A stretch of DNA of 64,000 nucleotides, taken from the NCBI GenBank assembly GCA_026988115.1, contig JALSLV010000048.1, forward strand, positions 1 to 64,000, read 5' to 3'. Origin of the DNA: Lysobacterales bacterium (lineage in GTDB: Bacteria; Pseudomonadota; Gammaproteobacteria; Xanthomonadales; Marinicellaceae). The translations under genes were made by a program, and so were the position numbers. Below the pieces are notes generated by a model, which was given only the letters and a program-made list of their open reading frames with translations, did no database searches and was not told the origin of the DNA. Every line of letters begins with the position of its first letter. Position 1 is the stretch's first letter. Of the stretch, positions 39,036-49,246 are shown in pieces.

Positions 39036-39210
39036 GATGGCATACCCTATTTACTTGTTTTAGATTAATTAGTTGAGTTTGAACATCTTTTAATGATTCC
39101 AAAGTACTCGAATAAAGTGCTGTTCTTTCATTTTTTGTCGTAAATGAGAGTTGTACTAATAGTCGTTGTAAGTACCGTGCTTTTTTCTGTAACTCTTCTT
39201 TTTTAGCCAT
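39025..39210 (-). CDS. 61-residue Lys/Gln-rich helical protein
   Basis: This product begins MAKKEELQKKARYLQRLLVQLSFTTKNERTAL and has a predicted long amphipathic helix (about residues 1-25), then a shorter one ending ...NLKQVNRVCHHER. I cannot assign a family. It overlaps the next small gene by 11 bp. The paired arrangement of two similar-sized helical proteins suggests a small complex, which is inference. Confidence 0.5.
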   Translation of the reverse strand: MAKKEELQKKARYLQRLLVQLSFTTKNERTALYSSTLESLKDVQTQLINLKQVNRVCHHER

Positions 39211-39335
39211 TATCTTGTCCCCGTAATAGTGTTAATTAAGAATGTGAACTATTGTAAACTTTTATGGAGTAGAATAAATAAGCATAATTCTTAAGGACAC
39301 GTAGGAATTTTCATACACGCATTGTAGGCAAATGC

Positions 39336-39341
39336 TATAAT
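39336..39341 (+). promoter_or_regulatory. Extended -10 of gpmI
   Basis: TGC followed by TATAAT at 39336-39341 lies 31 nt upstream of the preferred GTG start. No good -35 is visible. The extended -10 may compensate. Confidence 0.5.
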
Positions 39342-39371
39342 TCCAGCATAATTTAACCTTTGGATTGTAAA

Positions 39372-40913
39372 GTGAAACAGAATAAAAATAAGCTTTTGTG
39401 TATTTTAGATGGTTTTGGAATTGGTGAAAATACTGATGAAAATGCCATATACATGGCAAACACACCGACTTTAGATAAATTGAATTCACACTACCCTCAT
39501 TCAGAATTACGCTCTGATGGTAACTTTGTAGGCATTCCAGATGGACAAATGGGCAATTCTGAAGTGGGTCATATCACCATTGGAACTGGACGAGTTATTG
39601 AGCAATCATTGGTTAAAATCACCAATGACATGAAAAACAAAACATTCCAATCAAAAAGAGCTTATAAAAACTTTATAAAACAAAGCAGCAATAGCCGCGC
39701 CATACATCTTATCGGACTCTTATCCGATGGAGGTATTCATAGCCATATAAATCATGCTATCCACTTATGCAAGCTTCTTAATAAGTTAGGTATGCCTATT
39801 TTTGTACATGCCATTACAGATGGGCGAGACACCTCTGTAAATGCCGCTAAAGAACAAATTAAGGCATTTCAAAAGCAAATCAAACCACTGAAAAATGTCA
39901 GCATCGTCTCTGTTATTGGTCGTTTTTATGCCATGGATAGAGATAATCGATGGGATAGGACAAAATTTGCATGGGATTTATACACCCAATGTATTGGCAC
40001 CAAGTTTTCATCGGTTAAGCAAGCCCTTAGTTCCGCCTACCGCGATGGTTTATCAGATGAACACATAAAACCTTGCACAATTGAAACGGATGCCACAATC
40101 GATACGTGCATCAAAGACAATGACTCGGTTTTCTTGTTTAACTTCCGTGGAGATAGAATGCGCCAATTAACAAGCTGTTTTTTAAACCAGCTTGATCCAG
40201 AATTTAATTGGGTTATCCCACGATTAAATTCATTGGCCATAATGACTGAATACGACATTAAATTCAGAAATAAATGCAACATCATTTACCAACCCAAAGT
40301 TTGTAAAAACTCCTTAGGAGAAGTCGTATCAAAAGCAGGTTTCAAACAATTACGCATTGCAGAAACAGAAAAATACGCCCACGTCACGTTCTTTTTTAAC
40401 AACGGTCGTGAAAAACCATTTGAACAAGAAGACAGAATTCTTATTCCCTCACCTCGAGATGTAGCGACTTATGATTTAAAACCACAGATGTCACTGCCAA
40501 AATTAACAGAAAAATTAGTCCATATTATCCAGTCAAATAAGTACGATTTAATTGTACTTAATATTGCCAATGCTGATATGGTTGGACACACAGGAAACTT
40601 TAAAGCGGCAGTCAAAGCAGTTGAATACATTGATTCTGCGTTAAGCCAGATACTATCAACATTAAAAGAACTCAAGGGTGAAGCTCTTATTATTGCAGAC
40701 CATGGAAATATTGAAAAAATGAGTACCAATAATCACCCTTCAACAACTCATACCTCCAACCCAGTGCCTTGTATTTATTATGGGCCACGAAAGGTTAAAC
40801 TGCGAAATGGTTCACTGCGCGATGTTGCTCCGACACTATTGGAGATGCTTAATCTTGAAGTGCCAAAGGAAATGACAGGGAAATCATTGTTTATTGATTT
40901 ACCAACTGAATAA
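39372..40913 (+). CDS. gpmI: 2,3-bisphosphoglycerate-independent phosphoglycerate mutase
   Basis: The protein has 513 residues from the GTG at 39372. I prefer this to the TTG at 39360, because a GGA lies 7 nt upstream of the GTG. The phosphorylated Ser is S63 in GNSEVGHITIGTGRV, and the metal ligands include the ILDGFG Asp, RFYAMDRDNRWDR and IADHGN. It is the Mn-dependent glycolytic enzyme interconverting 3- and 2-phosphoglycerate. Usual length about 510. The gene stands alone, with a terminator after it. Confidence 0.95.
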   Translation: MKQNKNKLLCILDGFGIGENTDENAIYMANTPTLDKLNSHYPHSELRSDGNFVGIPDGQMGNSEVGHITIGTGRVIEQSLVKITNDMKNKTFQSKRAYKNFIKQSSNSRAIHLIGLLSDGGIHSHINHAIHLCKLLNKLGMPIFVHAITDGRDTSVNAAKEQIKAFQKQIKPLKNVSIVSVIGRFYAMDRDNRWDRTKFAWDLYTQCIGTKFSSVKQALSSAYRDGLSDEHIKPCTIETDATIDTCIKDNDSVFLFNFRGDRMRQLTSCFLNQLDPEFNWVIPRLNSLAIMTEYDIKFRNKCNIIYQPKVCKNSLGEVVSKAGFKQLRIAETEKYAHVTFFFNNGREKPFEQEDRILIPSPRDVATYDLKPQMSLPKLTEKLVHIIQSNKYDLIVLNIANADMVGHTGNFKAAVKAVEYIDSALSQILSTLKELKGEALIIADHGNIEKMSTNNHPSTTHTSNPVPCIYYGPRKVKLRNGSLRDVAPTLLEMLNLEVPKEMTGKSLFIDLPTE

Positions 40914-40920
40914 AATATAT

Positions 40921-40952
40921 AAAAAGCCACAATTAAACTGTGGCTTTTTTTT
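40921..40952. terminator. Bidirectional terminator between gpmI and the secreted-protein operon
   Basis: AGCCACA (40925-40931) pairs with TGTGGCT (40939-40945). A T tract follows on the plus strand, and an A tract precedes the stem, which gives a T tract on the minus strand. It therefore serves both convergent genes. Confidence 0.85.
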
Positions 40953-40966
40953 CAAAAAAAATAAAA

Positions 40967-42103
40967 CTATTCAAATCCATTCTCAAATAACAAACTGTAT
41001 TGAGAAAGCTCCCAATCACCTACAGGATAAAAAACAGGACCTGCAAACTTACAAACCAAGCCTTGATTAGCGATATCGTTGACCGCTGCACGATACCAAA
41101 AAACCACATCCTCATTCACTATAGATTCGCCATTAACCAATGCATTTTCATTCATACTGCAATTTCCTAAATTATTTTGACCCGGCGTATCTGAGTACTC
41201 TGGAAGAGAGCCTCCAAGAACTAATTTATATTTAGTTACCATCACATCAGTATTGTGGTAGTTGCTGGGGTTGTGAGGTGGTTCATTAATATTAACTAAA
41301 TAATCTTCTGGAGACGCTTCTACACGATAACCTCTTCCTGTTACACTGTCTTTTATCGCCCATGTTTTATTTCTTCTCTCACGCCTAAAATCAAAAAACT
41401 CAGTACTCATTAAATCATTGTCTGTAAAAACCTGATCATTATCTGGCCCATCAATATCAAAATTTATACGCCAATAAGCGTGATGCCAATGCGTTATGGC
41501 TGAATTAGTTCCGCTACTATTACCGAATCCAAATCGAGGAACAACACGACCATCAAGATAAAAAGTATATCGAGATGAGTATTTGTACCAAGCTGCTGAA
41601 TGATTTGTGGTTAAAACCATTCTATCCGCATACTTTTCAACTTGAACACCTGTCATGCAATCAGCAGCATTTCCAACAGTATCATTGGGATCACTTGTTG
41701 ACAAGTCTTTAAATGGGCAATTAAAGACAACTTGATCAGGGCTCGTGGACACATCACATGTGGTAATAGCAGGTCTTGTTGGATTTTCAATTTTATCCGC
41801 TTTTAAAAACTCTGAGTTTGTATTTTTCCAATCTCGATAACAGGTTGAAGTGGTATAGTTTGCAAAAAGCATAGGTATGTGGGCTCTTTCAATAGCGTAA
41901 AAGCCATTATAATAAGCATCTCTAATTTCCAAACTTGAGCCGTCAGCTGCGGAACTATTGCTTGGAGTTAGGTAGCATAACTCCCAAATTGGGTCATTGG
42001 TCGGCCAACTAACTTTAACTTCTCCAGGTCCTGTACATGCGGGAGTTCCTGCAAAGGATAGAGTTGAGTACAACATAAATGTTATGAATGCAGTGTTTTT
42101 CAT
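40967..42103 (-). CDS. Secreted copper-amine-oxidase-fold protein with degenerate active site
   Basis: The protein has 378 residues with a signal peptide ending TLSFA. Internal segments resemble the catalytic domain of copper amine oxidases: the TPQ region aligns with W172-Y173-K174 (in AAWYKYSSRYTFYLDG) where the active enzymes have N-Y-(D/E), and H205-x-H207 in HWHHAYWRINFDIDG matches the copper-binding H-x-H. The usual third His near WYTxGFHHxP appears replaced (FWYRAAVNDIAN, residues 335-346). Twelve Cys suggest disulphides. It ends LLFENGFE, a motif shared with another secreted protein here. Enzymatic activity is doubtful. Last gene of the operon. Confidence 0.5.
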   Translation of the reverse strand: MKNTAFITFMLYSTLSFAGTPACTGPGEVKVSWPTNDPIWELCYLTPSNSSAADGSSLEIRDAYYNGFYAIERAHIPMLFANYTTSTCYRDWKNTNSEFLKADKIENPTRPAITTCDVSTSPDQVVFNCPFKDLSTSDPNDTVGNAADCMTGVQVEKYADRMVLTTNHSAAWYKYSSRYTFYLDGRVVPRFGFGNSSGTNSAITHWHHAYWRINFDIDGPDNDQVFTDNDLMSTEFFDFRRERRNKTWAIKDSVTGRGYRVEASPEDYLVNINEPPHNPSNYHNTDVMVTKYKLVLGGSLPEYSDTPGQNNLGNCSMNENALVNGESIVNEDVVFWYRAAVNDIANQGLVCKFAGPVFYPVGDWELSQYSLLFENGFE

Positions 42104-42124
42104 ATTATATTCTCTTTGTTTTTA

Positions 42125-42721
42125 TTACATGCCTTTAACATGTGTTATCTTACTATTACTTTCCATATCGTATTCGGGGTAAACTACTTTAGCATCCGAT
42201 AGTCTAATTATAGAGTGAGCTAAAATGGCATTTTCAGCAGTCGCTGCAAAAATATGAACACACCTATTGCCAGGCTTACATTTTTTATCATCTTCATAAT
42301 TAAAACCACCATGTAAAGTGATTGCTAGATTTGTTTTTTGCATGTGTTCATGAACATCTTTATTCTTTTTAAACAAGTCATAGGCAATTAACAATTCCTC
42401 TTTTGTTATACCGCCATCTATTTTTTTACTCCATTTTTTATTTAACAGTTTTCCCTCAAGATTAAATACCTTTAAAAAACCTTTTTTCTTATTATAACTA
42501 TAGCCTTGTTGATATTTTCTATAAACCATGCCATCTTTAGTCTTAATTCTATCAACCCATTGGCTCATGACCAGCTCCTTAATTTGACCATTTTTTTTAT
42601 AAGATATAGATAAGGCTTTTTGTGGCAAATCTGCTTCATTAAAAGGGCGAATTTTAATTTCCTTTGCATTCGTACTAAAGCCTAATAACATGACAAGAAT
42701 AAGTATAGTTAATTGTTTCAT
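42125..42721 (-). CDS. Secreted protein of unknown function
   Basis: The protein has 198 residues with a signal peptide ending FSTNA. The middle is beta-rich with Lys/Tyr-rich turns (RKYQQGYSYNKKKGF). A C-terminal segment contains two Cys (KKCKPGNRCVHIFAATAEN), which may form a disulphide in the periplasm. I recognise no family. It sits between the five-heme cytochrome and the amine-oxidase-like gene, with spacings of 8 and 21 bp, so an operon is likely. It could be a chaperone or structural partner for the cytochrome, which is inference. Confidence 0.55.
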   Translation of the reverse strand: MKQLTILILVMLLGFSTNAKEIKIRPFNEADLPQKALSISYKKNGQIKELVMSQWVDRIKTKDGMVYRKYQQGYSYNKKKGFLKVFNLEGKLLNKKWSKKIDGGITKEELLIAYDLFKKNKDVHEHMQKTNLAITLHGGFNYEDDKKCKPGNRCVHIFAATAENAILAHSIIRLSDAKVVYPEYDMESNSKITHVKGM

Positions 42722-42729
42722 TATTTTTC

Positions 42730-44568
42730 CTATAGTTGTATTGTTTGAGCAGCCATGTCAATAGGGGAAGATTTTCCATTATTTTGCCATTGTGATTTCA
42801 TAAATGATGAACGAGACTGATTGGCAGGTCCAACACTTTGAGTACGATTACATAAAATGTTTTCTGATGGTATAGCATTTGCAGTACTTTCAGCATCAAG
42901 AAAATCAATATACTCTTTACTAGCTGTTTGGTATTTTAACGTTGCGGTAACAAAAATAGGCAACACAGCACCATTTGGAATATTAATAATGTATTGTGTT
43001 TCGTCATAATTTACCGTTTGATTTGGAAATCCTGGTCTTTGAGGGTAAGTATAAGCCCTAGGCTTAATTTGAATATTATTACCCCCAGTAAAACCCAAAG
43101 GTGGAATTCTATTATCCTTTGCAATGCAATTATTTAAAACAAAATGAAATATTTTATTTCCCACCTGTTGAAATTCACATGTATTACTTGTTGTATTCCA
43201 TATGCCTTGTAAAGATTCATAAATTTTTGTGTTATTTTCAGTTAACACAGCAGTTGTAGAATCATAGTGACCACTTTCAAAAATCAAATTACCATTTGCA
43301 TCTTTGGCTTGAACATTAATCCACATTCTTCGCCCCTCTGGATAACCCGTTGGTAATTTATGCCCAGTTAAATTTGTTATTTTCACATTAATTATGGCTT
43401 GAGTTGCCATATTTGAAACCACTGATACATCTAACAAAGCACTTTTGTTTTGCAACATATCCAAGGCTGATGCGACGGTTCTATCAAAAGCATCTGAACG
43501 ACTAAAGCTACCATTATCCAATGCATTTCCATATAAGTTTTTCAAAACTTCTGGCATCCAACTATTTCCACCTGCAAACTCGTGTGTTTTAAGGTTTCCA
43601 GCCCTTGCACCAGCCGTATTAAAAGAACACGCCCGAGCATTTGGATCAGTTGCCTGAGGCATATGACAATCTTGACAAGTTGTATTGATACCATCTAATT
43701 GAGGTAATGTTGTTTCAAAACTATTACTAAAAAAACCTTGAGCAAAGCTACTGGCTTTCCACTCATTAAAGGTTTGTTCTATAGGCATAGCAACACCTGT
43801 ATCAACCCCATTTTCATCAATCAAAGTTCGTGCGATTGTTGTCACTCCATTAGTCGTTATTTCAGGAGAAGACACATTGTGGCAAGAACCACAAAACTCA
43901 CCTTTTTTAACAAAGTCAGAATATTCCCATTCATGTGGGACATTGAGCGGTTGTACATATGGGCCTTTGCGACAAGGGCCAAAGCTACTGCTATTAGGGT
44001 TATCACAAACATTATCATCGACCCAAGCATTTGAGTTTTGTAACAATAATGGTTCACCAGTTGGGCCATTTGTTTCTTGTCGATGACAAAAATGACAAGT
44101 TATACCTTGATAATCATTTAATTTTGATTCTATTGATGTTAGTGTCCCTGTTAATTCGCAGCCATTGGCATAGCTCATATTCCCTGTTCCATCTTTTGTA
44201 TGACCACTGTAAAAACCTGTAGGTGTGTGACAGCGAATACAAAAGTCACCAACACCAGGGATATCATTGTTGGCTATATCAACAGCAGCCCAAAATAAAG
44301 GATCACGAGTTGCATTTGCCATCATGGAACCTGACCATGTTGGATATGGCATATAGGTATTGTCCTCAGTGATAGCAGGTATACCTCCATGACAATCACC
44401 GCACGCACTGGCTGAACCTATTGGAAAATTTAAAAATGGTTGAGTTCCATGTGGCGTGAAATCAGTAACTGCTGAACCTTTATTTATAACAGAAACATTT
44501 TGAAACTCAAATTTTAATTGAGCAAAAGCATTGGCACTTAATAAGCACAATAGGATAACTTTAAACAT
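42730..44568 (-). CDS. Five-heme cytochrome c family protein
   Basis: The protein has 612 residues with a signal peptide ending NAFA. There are five CxxCH heme-binding motifs: CGDCH, CIRCH, CHFCH, CGSCH and CQDCH, all in the N-terminal half (about residues 56-320). The C-terminal half is a beta domain with no heme. The opening resembles cytochrome c554-type multiheme proteins. It is exported and probably transfers electrons in the periplasm or at the surface. The operon with two other secreted proteins suggests a redox system with an unknown donor or acceptor. Confidence 0.85.
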   Translation of the reverse strand: MFKVILLCLLSANAFAQLKFEFQNVSVINKGSAVTDFTPHGTQPFLNFPIGSASACGDCHGGIPAITEDNTYMPYPTWSGSMMANATRDPLFWAAVDIANNDIPGVGDFCIRCHTPTGFYSGHTKDGTGNMSYANGCELTGTLTSIESKLNDYQGITCHFCHRQETNGPTGEPLLLQNSNAWVDDNVCDNPNSSSFGPCRKGPYVQPLNVPHEWEYSDFVKKGEFCGSCHNVSSPEITTNGVTTIARTLIDENGVDTGVAMPIEQTFNEWKASSFAQGFFSNSFETTLPQLDGINTTCQDCHMPQATDPNARACSFNTAGARAGNLKTHEFAGGNSWMPEVLKNLYGNALDNGSFSRSDAFDRTVASALDMLQNKSALLDVSVVSNMATQAIINVKITNLTGHKLPTGYPEGRRMWINVQAKDANGNLIFESGHYDSTTAVLTENNTKIYESLQGIWNTTSNTCEFQQVGNKIFHFVLNNCIAKDNRIPPLGFTGGNNIQIKPRAYTYPQRPGFPNQTVNYDETQYIINIPNGAVLPIFVTATLKYQTASKEYIDFLDAESTANAIPSENILCNRTQSVGPANQSRSSFMKSQWQNNGKSSPIDMAAQTIQL

Positions 44569-44694
44569 GCAAAAACAATGGGAAATTATAAAGTCAATTA
44601 ATATAACACAATAATATGCAAAATATCAAATCGCTATTATACATCAACGATAAAATCGTGATAAAGTACGCTTCTTTAAAATTTACACTAAAAC

Positions 44695-46284
44695 ATGTCA
44701 GAAATGCAACATCAAATGCAAAACAGGCGGACGTTTGCCATCATCTCGCACCCAGATGCTGGTAAAACCACCATAACTGAAAAAATTCTTCTCTTTGGAG
44801 GGGCGATAAATGTTGCAGGAGCTGTTAAGTCAAATAAAACAGCCAAAGGAGCAACATCAGATTGGATGGAAATGGAAAAAGAAAGAGGTATTTCTGTGAC
44901 CTCCTCTATTATGCAATTTCCTTACAAAGGTTGCACCATTAACTTACTTGATACACCAGGACATGCAGACTTTTCCGAAGACACCTACCGAACCCTTACC
45001 GCTGTTGATTCTGCCTTAATGGTAATAGATTGCGCTAAAGGCGTGGAGCAACGAACCATTAAATTAATGGAAGTCTGTCGCTTGAGAACGACTCCTATTT
45101 TTACTTTTATCAACAAACTTGATAGAGAAGGAAGAGACCCAATTGAATTAATGGACGAAGTTGAGGATATTTTAAAAATTAAATGCGCACCAATTACCTG
45201 GCCCATTGGCATGGGCAAAAGATTAAAAGGTGTTTATCACTTTATTGATGACACAGTTTTATTATACGAATCAGGTAAAAACTACGAAACACAAAAAGCC
45301 GATATAATTCAAGGTTTAGACAACCCTAAACTGGATGAAGCCTTAGGCAATGAAGCTGAGGATTTTAGAGAAGAAATCGAACTCGTAAAAGGAGCATCAC
45401 ACCAATTTGATAAAACCGCTTACTTACGTGGTGAATTAACTCCCGTTTTCTTTGGTTCTGCTATTAATAATTTTGGTGTTGAGCCATTATTGGATGCCTT
45501 TGCTGAGCACGCACCAGCTCCACAACCTCATGCAACCGAAACACGCATAGTTGAACCTGACGAGCACGATTTTACGGGTTTTGTATTTAAAATCCAAGCT
45601 AACATGGATCCTAAACACCGTGATAGAATTGCCTTCATGCGAATATGTTCAGGTCAATTTACTCAAGGAATGAAAGTTAAACAAGTGCGAACAGGAAAAG
45701 ACCTGAAAATACCAAATGCCCTGACCTTTCTTGCAGAACAAAGAGAACATTTAGAGCATGCTTATACGGGTGATATTATCGGCATTCATAACCATGGAAC
45801 CATTAGTATTGGTGATACTTTTACTATGGGAGAAGAATTAAAATTTACTGGTATTCCTAGTTTTGCTCCAGAACTATTCCGTCGAGCACGTTTAAAAGAT
45901 CCTTTAAAACTCAAAGCCTTGCAAAAAGGTCTTGCACAATTATCTGAAGAAGGAGCTACACAGTTTTTTAAACCAACCATGTCCAATGATTTAATCTTGG
46001 GAGCTATTGGTGTACTGCAATTTGAAGTCGTAGCCTACCGATTACAACGCGAATACAACGTAGAAACTTTGTTCGAGAATGTCAATGTTGCTACCGCTCG
46101 CTGGATTAGTGCCAAGGATGAGAAAGAACTGGCAAACTTTAAAAATAAAGCGGTTGCTAATTTGGCCGAAGATGCCCATGGACATTTGGTTTATATCGCA
46201 CCAACTTATGTTAATCTGCAATTAACCCAAGAACGCTTTCCAAATATTCAATTCCATAACACAACTGAAGGATTAAATAAATAA
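44695..46284 (+). CDS. prfC: Peptide chain release factor 3
   Basis: The protein has 529 residues, the usual length. GTPase motifs are G1 [14 protein letters not shown]3 [14 protein letters not shown] and G4 NKLDREGRD. The sequence after the switch ([12 protein letters not shown]) is specific for RF3 rather than EF-G. It recycles RF1/RF2 from the ribosome after termination. It stands alone on the plus strand, divergent from the cytochrome operon. Confidence 0.96.
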   Translation: MSEMQHQMQNRRTFAIISHPDAGKTTITEKILLFGGAINVAGAVKSNKTAKGATSDWMEMEKERGISVTSSIMQFPYKGCTINLLDTPGHADFSEDTYRTLTAVDSALMVIDCAKGVEQRTIKLMEVCRLRTTPIFTFINKLDREGRDPIELMDEVEDILKIKCAPITWPIGMGKRLKGVYHFIDDTVLLYESGKNYETQKADIIQGLDNPKLDEALGNEAEDFREEIELVKGASHQFDKTAYLRGELTPVFFGSAINNFGVEPLLDAFAEHAPAPQPHATETRIVEPDEHDFTGFVFKIQANMDPKHRDRIAFMRICSGQFTQGMKVKQVRTGKDLKIPNALTFLAEQREHLEHAYTGDIIGIHNHGTISIGDTFTMGEELKFTGIPSFAPELFRRARLKDPLKLKALQKGLAQLSEEGATQFFKPTMSNDLILGAIGVLQFEVVAYRLQREYNVETLFENVNVATARWISAKDEKELANFKNKAVANLAEDAHGHLVYIAPTYVNLQLTQERFPNIQFHNTTEGLNK

Positions 46285-46327
46285 GGAATGATTGAAATTC
46301 AATGGTAAAAAAGCAAGGAAGCTTTAT

Positions 46328-46633
46328 TTATTTTTTAATTGAATCCATAACCCTTTCTTTAAGGTCTTTTCCTGGTTTAAAGTGAGGCGCATATTTGACA
46401 CCGAGCGCAACAGATTCGCCGGTCTTAGGGTTACGACCCATGCGGGGTTTTCTTTCACGTAGAGTAAAGCTACCAAAGCCTCTAATTTCAATTCTATCGC
46501 CATTTGATATGGCGGTACTCATGGTGTTAATGAGTTCTTTTACCGACAGAGAAACATCCGATTTCAGTAAGCCTGAGTCGGATAATTTTGCACTTAAGAT
46601 ATTGATGAGTTCAGATCGTGTAACGCTATTCAT
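46328..46633 (-). CDS. ihfB: Integration host factor beta subunit
   Basis: The product has 101 residues. The beta-arm and Pro intercalation sequence is [24 protein letters not shown], and the opening [17 protein letters not shown] matches IhfB rather than HU. It lies downstream of rpsA, as in E. coli (cmk-rpsA-ihfB). The intervening terminator suggests it has its own promoter or depends on read-through. Confidence 0.93.
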   Translation of the reverse strand: MNSVTRSELINILSAKLSDSGLLKSDVSLSVKELINTMSTAISNGDRIEIRGFGSFTLRERKPRMGRNPKTGESVALGVKYAPHFKPGKDLKERVMDSIKK

Positions 46634-46663
46634 TATTTAATTATAAACAGTTTTACAAAAAAG

Positions 46664-46697
46664 AAAAGCACCTAATCGAAATTAGGTGCTTTTTTTA
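46664..46697. terminator. Strong bidirectional terminator after rpsA
   Basis: AAAAGCACCTAAT (46664-46676) pairs with ATTAGGTGCTTTT (46681-46693) around a CGAA loop. T tracts occur on both sides. It ends rpsA transcription (minus strand) before ihfB. Confidence 0.9.
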
Positions 46698-46762
46698 TTT
46701 CAGATTCAATTACTTGAACCTTAATTAGTAAAAACTAATATAACTGACGAAAATTTGAATAA

Positions 46763-48427
46763 TTATTTATCCATTTTTTCCTTCAATAAATCTCCAAGAC
46801 TTGTTGTGCTTGTGCTTGCATCTTTATAGTCTTTAAGAACTTTGTTCATTTCATCAAATTCCTTAGCTTTAATAGAAAGAGTTAACATCTTACTGCGTCT
46901 GTCCATTCCGACAAATTTAGCTTCAACTTCATCGCCTTCTTTAAACACTGCTGTTACATCGTCAGTTCTTTCTTTAGCCACATCTTGAGCTTTAATCTGA
47001 CCCAATACGCCATCTTCAAGTTCAACAATTGCCGCTTTCTCAGAAACTTCTTTAACGATTCCTTTAACAATACTGCCTTTAGGATTAGCTGCAACAAAAG
47101 AACCAAATGGGTCTTGTGCTAATTGCTTGATGCCTAATGAAATGCGTTCACGCTCAGAGTCAACAACTAATAACATCGCTTCAACTGTATCGCCTTTCTT
47201 GTATTTACGAATAGCCACATCATCAGCTTCATTCCAAGAAATGTCAGATAAGTGAACCAAACCATCAATTCCACCGTCAAGACCAATAAAGATACCAAAA
47301 TCAGTAATTGATTTAATCTTACCCGTAACCACATCACCTTTCTCATGAGTTGCAGCAAATGCATCCCAAGGATTAGGTTGACATTGTTTCATGCCTAATG
47401 AAATACGACGTTTCTCTTCTTCAATGTCAAGAATAGCCACTTCAACTTCATCACCAGGTTGTACAACCTTAGCTGGATTGATGTTTTTATTAGTCCAATC
47501 AATTTCAGAAACGTGGACTAATCCTTCGATTCCTTCTTCAATTTCAACAAAACATCCGTAATCGGTAATATTAGTCACACGACCAAAGATTCGAGAGCCA
47601 ACAGGTTGTCTGCGCGCTATATCTTTCCATGGATCTTCACCTAATTGCTTAAGACCTAATGATACACGTGTTTTCTCTTTGTCGAATTTAAGCACGCGAA
47701 CTTCAAGCTCTTGTCCAATTTCAACAACTTCTGATGGGTGATTGAAACGTTTCCAAGACATATCAGTAATATGCAGTAAACCATCAATTCCACCTAAGTC
47801 TAAGAAAGCACCGTAATCGGTTAAGTTTTTAACGATACCTTTAATGATAGCGCCATCAACTAATGTTTCTAGTAACTTCTCACGATCTTCAGAGTATTCT
47901 GTCTCAACAACAGCACGACGTGAAACAACAACGTTGTTCCGACGTTTGTCTAATTTGATGACTTTGAATTCTAAATCTTTTCCTTCTAAGTAAGCAGGAT
48001 CTCTAACAGGGCGTACATCGACCAATGAACCTGGTAAGAAAGCTCTTACTCCATCCATGTCAACAGTGAAACCACCACGTACTTTGCCTGTAATTTTACC
48101 CATAACAATGGCTTCATTGTCATGTGCTACTTGTAATTGCTCCCAAACCAACATACGTTTGGCTTTTTCACGAGAAAGAATTGTTTGGCCGTAACCATTT
48201 TCATACTTCTCAAGGGCAACATCGACTTCATCACCAATTTCTAATTCCAAATCACCCGAATCGTTTTTAAATTCGTCCAGTGAAATAACACCTTCAGATT
48301 TAAGGCCCGCATCAACAATAGCAAAGCCATTTTCGATATCAAGCACGACACCTTTGATGATAGTTCCAGGAATTAGTTTTTTTGCTGATAAATCGACTTC
48401 AAGCAGCTGTTCAAAATTTTCGCTCAT
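46763..48427 (-). CDS. rpsA: 30S ribosomal protein S1
   Basis: The protein has 554 residues with the start at [10 protein letters not shown] (48427), seven codons inside the longest frame; this start matches the canonical N-terminus. Six S1 RNA-binding repeats follow, seen in segments such as [34 protein letters not shown] and [35 protein letters not shown]. It recruits mRNA to the 30S subunit. It is encoded between cmk and ihfB. Confidence 0.97.
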   Translation of the reverse strand: MSENFEQLLEVDLSAKKLIPGTIIKGVVLDIENGFAIVDAGLKSEGVISLDEFKNDSGDLELEIGDEVDVALEKYENGYGQTILSREKAKRMLVWEQLQVAHDNEAIVMGKITGKVRGGFTVDMDGVRAFLPGSLVDVRPVRDPAYLEGKDLEFKVIKLDKRRNNVVVSRRAVVETEYSEDREKLLETLVDGAIIKGIVKNLTDYGAFLDLGGIDGLLHITDMSWKRFNHPSEVVEIGQELEVRVLKFDKEKTRVSLGLKQLGEDPWKDIARRQPVGSRIFGRVTNITDYGCFVEIEEGIEGLVHVSEIDWTNKNINPAKVVQPGDEVEVAILDIEEEKRRISLGMKQCQPNPWDAFAATHEKGDVVTGKIKSITDFGIFIGLDGGIDGLVHLSDISWNEADDVAIRKYKKGDTVEAMLLVVDSERERISLGIKQLAQDPFGSFVAANPKGSIVKGIVKEVSEKAAIVELEDGVLGQIKAQDVAKERTDDVTAVFKEGDEVEAKFVGMDRRSKMLTLSIKAKEFDEMNKVLKDYKDASTSTTSLGDLLKEKMDK

Positions 48428-48496
48428 ATAAATATGCTCTATAAACACAAAGAGTTGTGTTTAAAATGTTTCCGTATCAATATAGGTTGATACTCG

Positions 48497-48527
48497 TTTA
48501 AAAAAAGAATGTTGAACCATTTCAACA
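48497..48527 (-). terminator. Intrinsic terminator/attenuator between cmk and rpsA
   Basis: On the minus strand TGTTGAA (48527-48521) pairs with TTCAACA (48516-48510) around ATGG and is followed by TTCTTTTTTT. It lies in the 114-bp gap between cmk and rpsA. It would separate cmk transcription from rpsA or act as an attenuator in the rpsA leader. Confidence 0.65.
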
Positions 48528-48541
48528 CCCCACTAAAAAAT

Positions 48542-49246
48542 TTATGTAATAGATGCGTTCTTTAGTCCTGTTTTTTCAATAATGTTTTTACAAAACTGAA
48601 ACACCTCATCAATACTTAAGTTACTGGTATCAATGATAATGGCATCATCTGCTGGAACCAAAGGAGAAGCCTTACGATTACTGTCTCTGGCATCTCGAGC
48701 ACCTATCTCTTTTTCAAGAGCGCGGATATTAGCATCAACCCCTTTATTTTTCAACTGTTTCAAGCGTCTTTTTGCTCTTTCCCCTGCACTTGCGGTTAAA
48801 TAGAACTTAATTTGTGCATCCTGGAAAACAACCGTACCCATATCTCGCCCATCAGCAACAAGCCCAGGGGCAACTCTAAAATCTTTTTGGCGCTGTAATA
48901 ACGCCGCTCTTACCTCTGGAATAACGGCAATAATTGAGGCAATATTTCCGCAAGATTCGGTACGCAAATCGTAATTAACACACACGCCATCCAGATAAAC
49001 TAAAGTAGGCTCACCAATGACCGATTCAAAACTCAAATCCAAGCCCTTTGCAAGTTCCACCAAAGTCTCTACATCTGATATTTCTGCATCTGTATTGAGC
49101 ACTTTCAAAGCCAAAGCACGATAAATAGCACCACTGTCCAACAAATGCCAGCCTAGGTAATTTGACAATAATGAAGCCGTTGTGCCCTTACCAACACCTG
49201 AGGGACCATCAACGGTAATGACGGGGATTATTGCTGTGTTTTTCAT
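48542..49246 (-). CDS. cmk: Cytidylate kinase
   Basis: The protein has 234 residues. The P-loop is TVDGPSGVGKGTTASLL (about 12-28); DGRDMGTVVFQDAQIKFYLTASAGERAKRRLKQL is a CMP-kinase hallmark. It phosphorylates CMP and dCMP. Order cmk-rpsA-ihfB is conserved with E. coli. Confidence 0.95.
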   Translation of the reverse strand: MKNTAIIPVITVDGPSGVGKGTTASLLSNYLGWHLLDSGAIYRALALKVLNTDAEISDVETLVELAKGLDLSFESVIGEPTLVYLDGVCVNYDLRTESCGNIASIIAVIPEVRAALLQRQKDFRVAPGLVADGRDMGTVVFQDAQIKFYLTASAGERAKRRLKQLKNKGVDANIRALEKEIGARDARDSNRKASPLVPADDAIIIDTSNLSIDEVFQFCKNIIEKTGLKNASIT

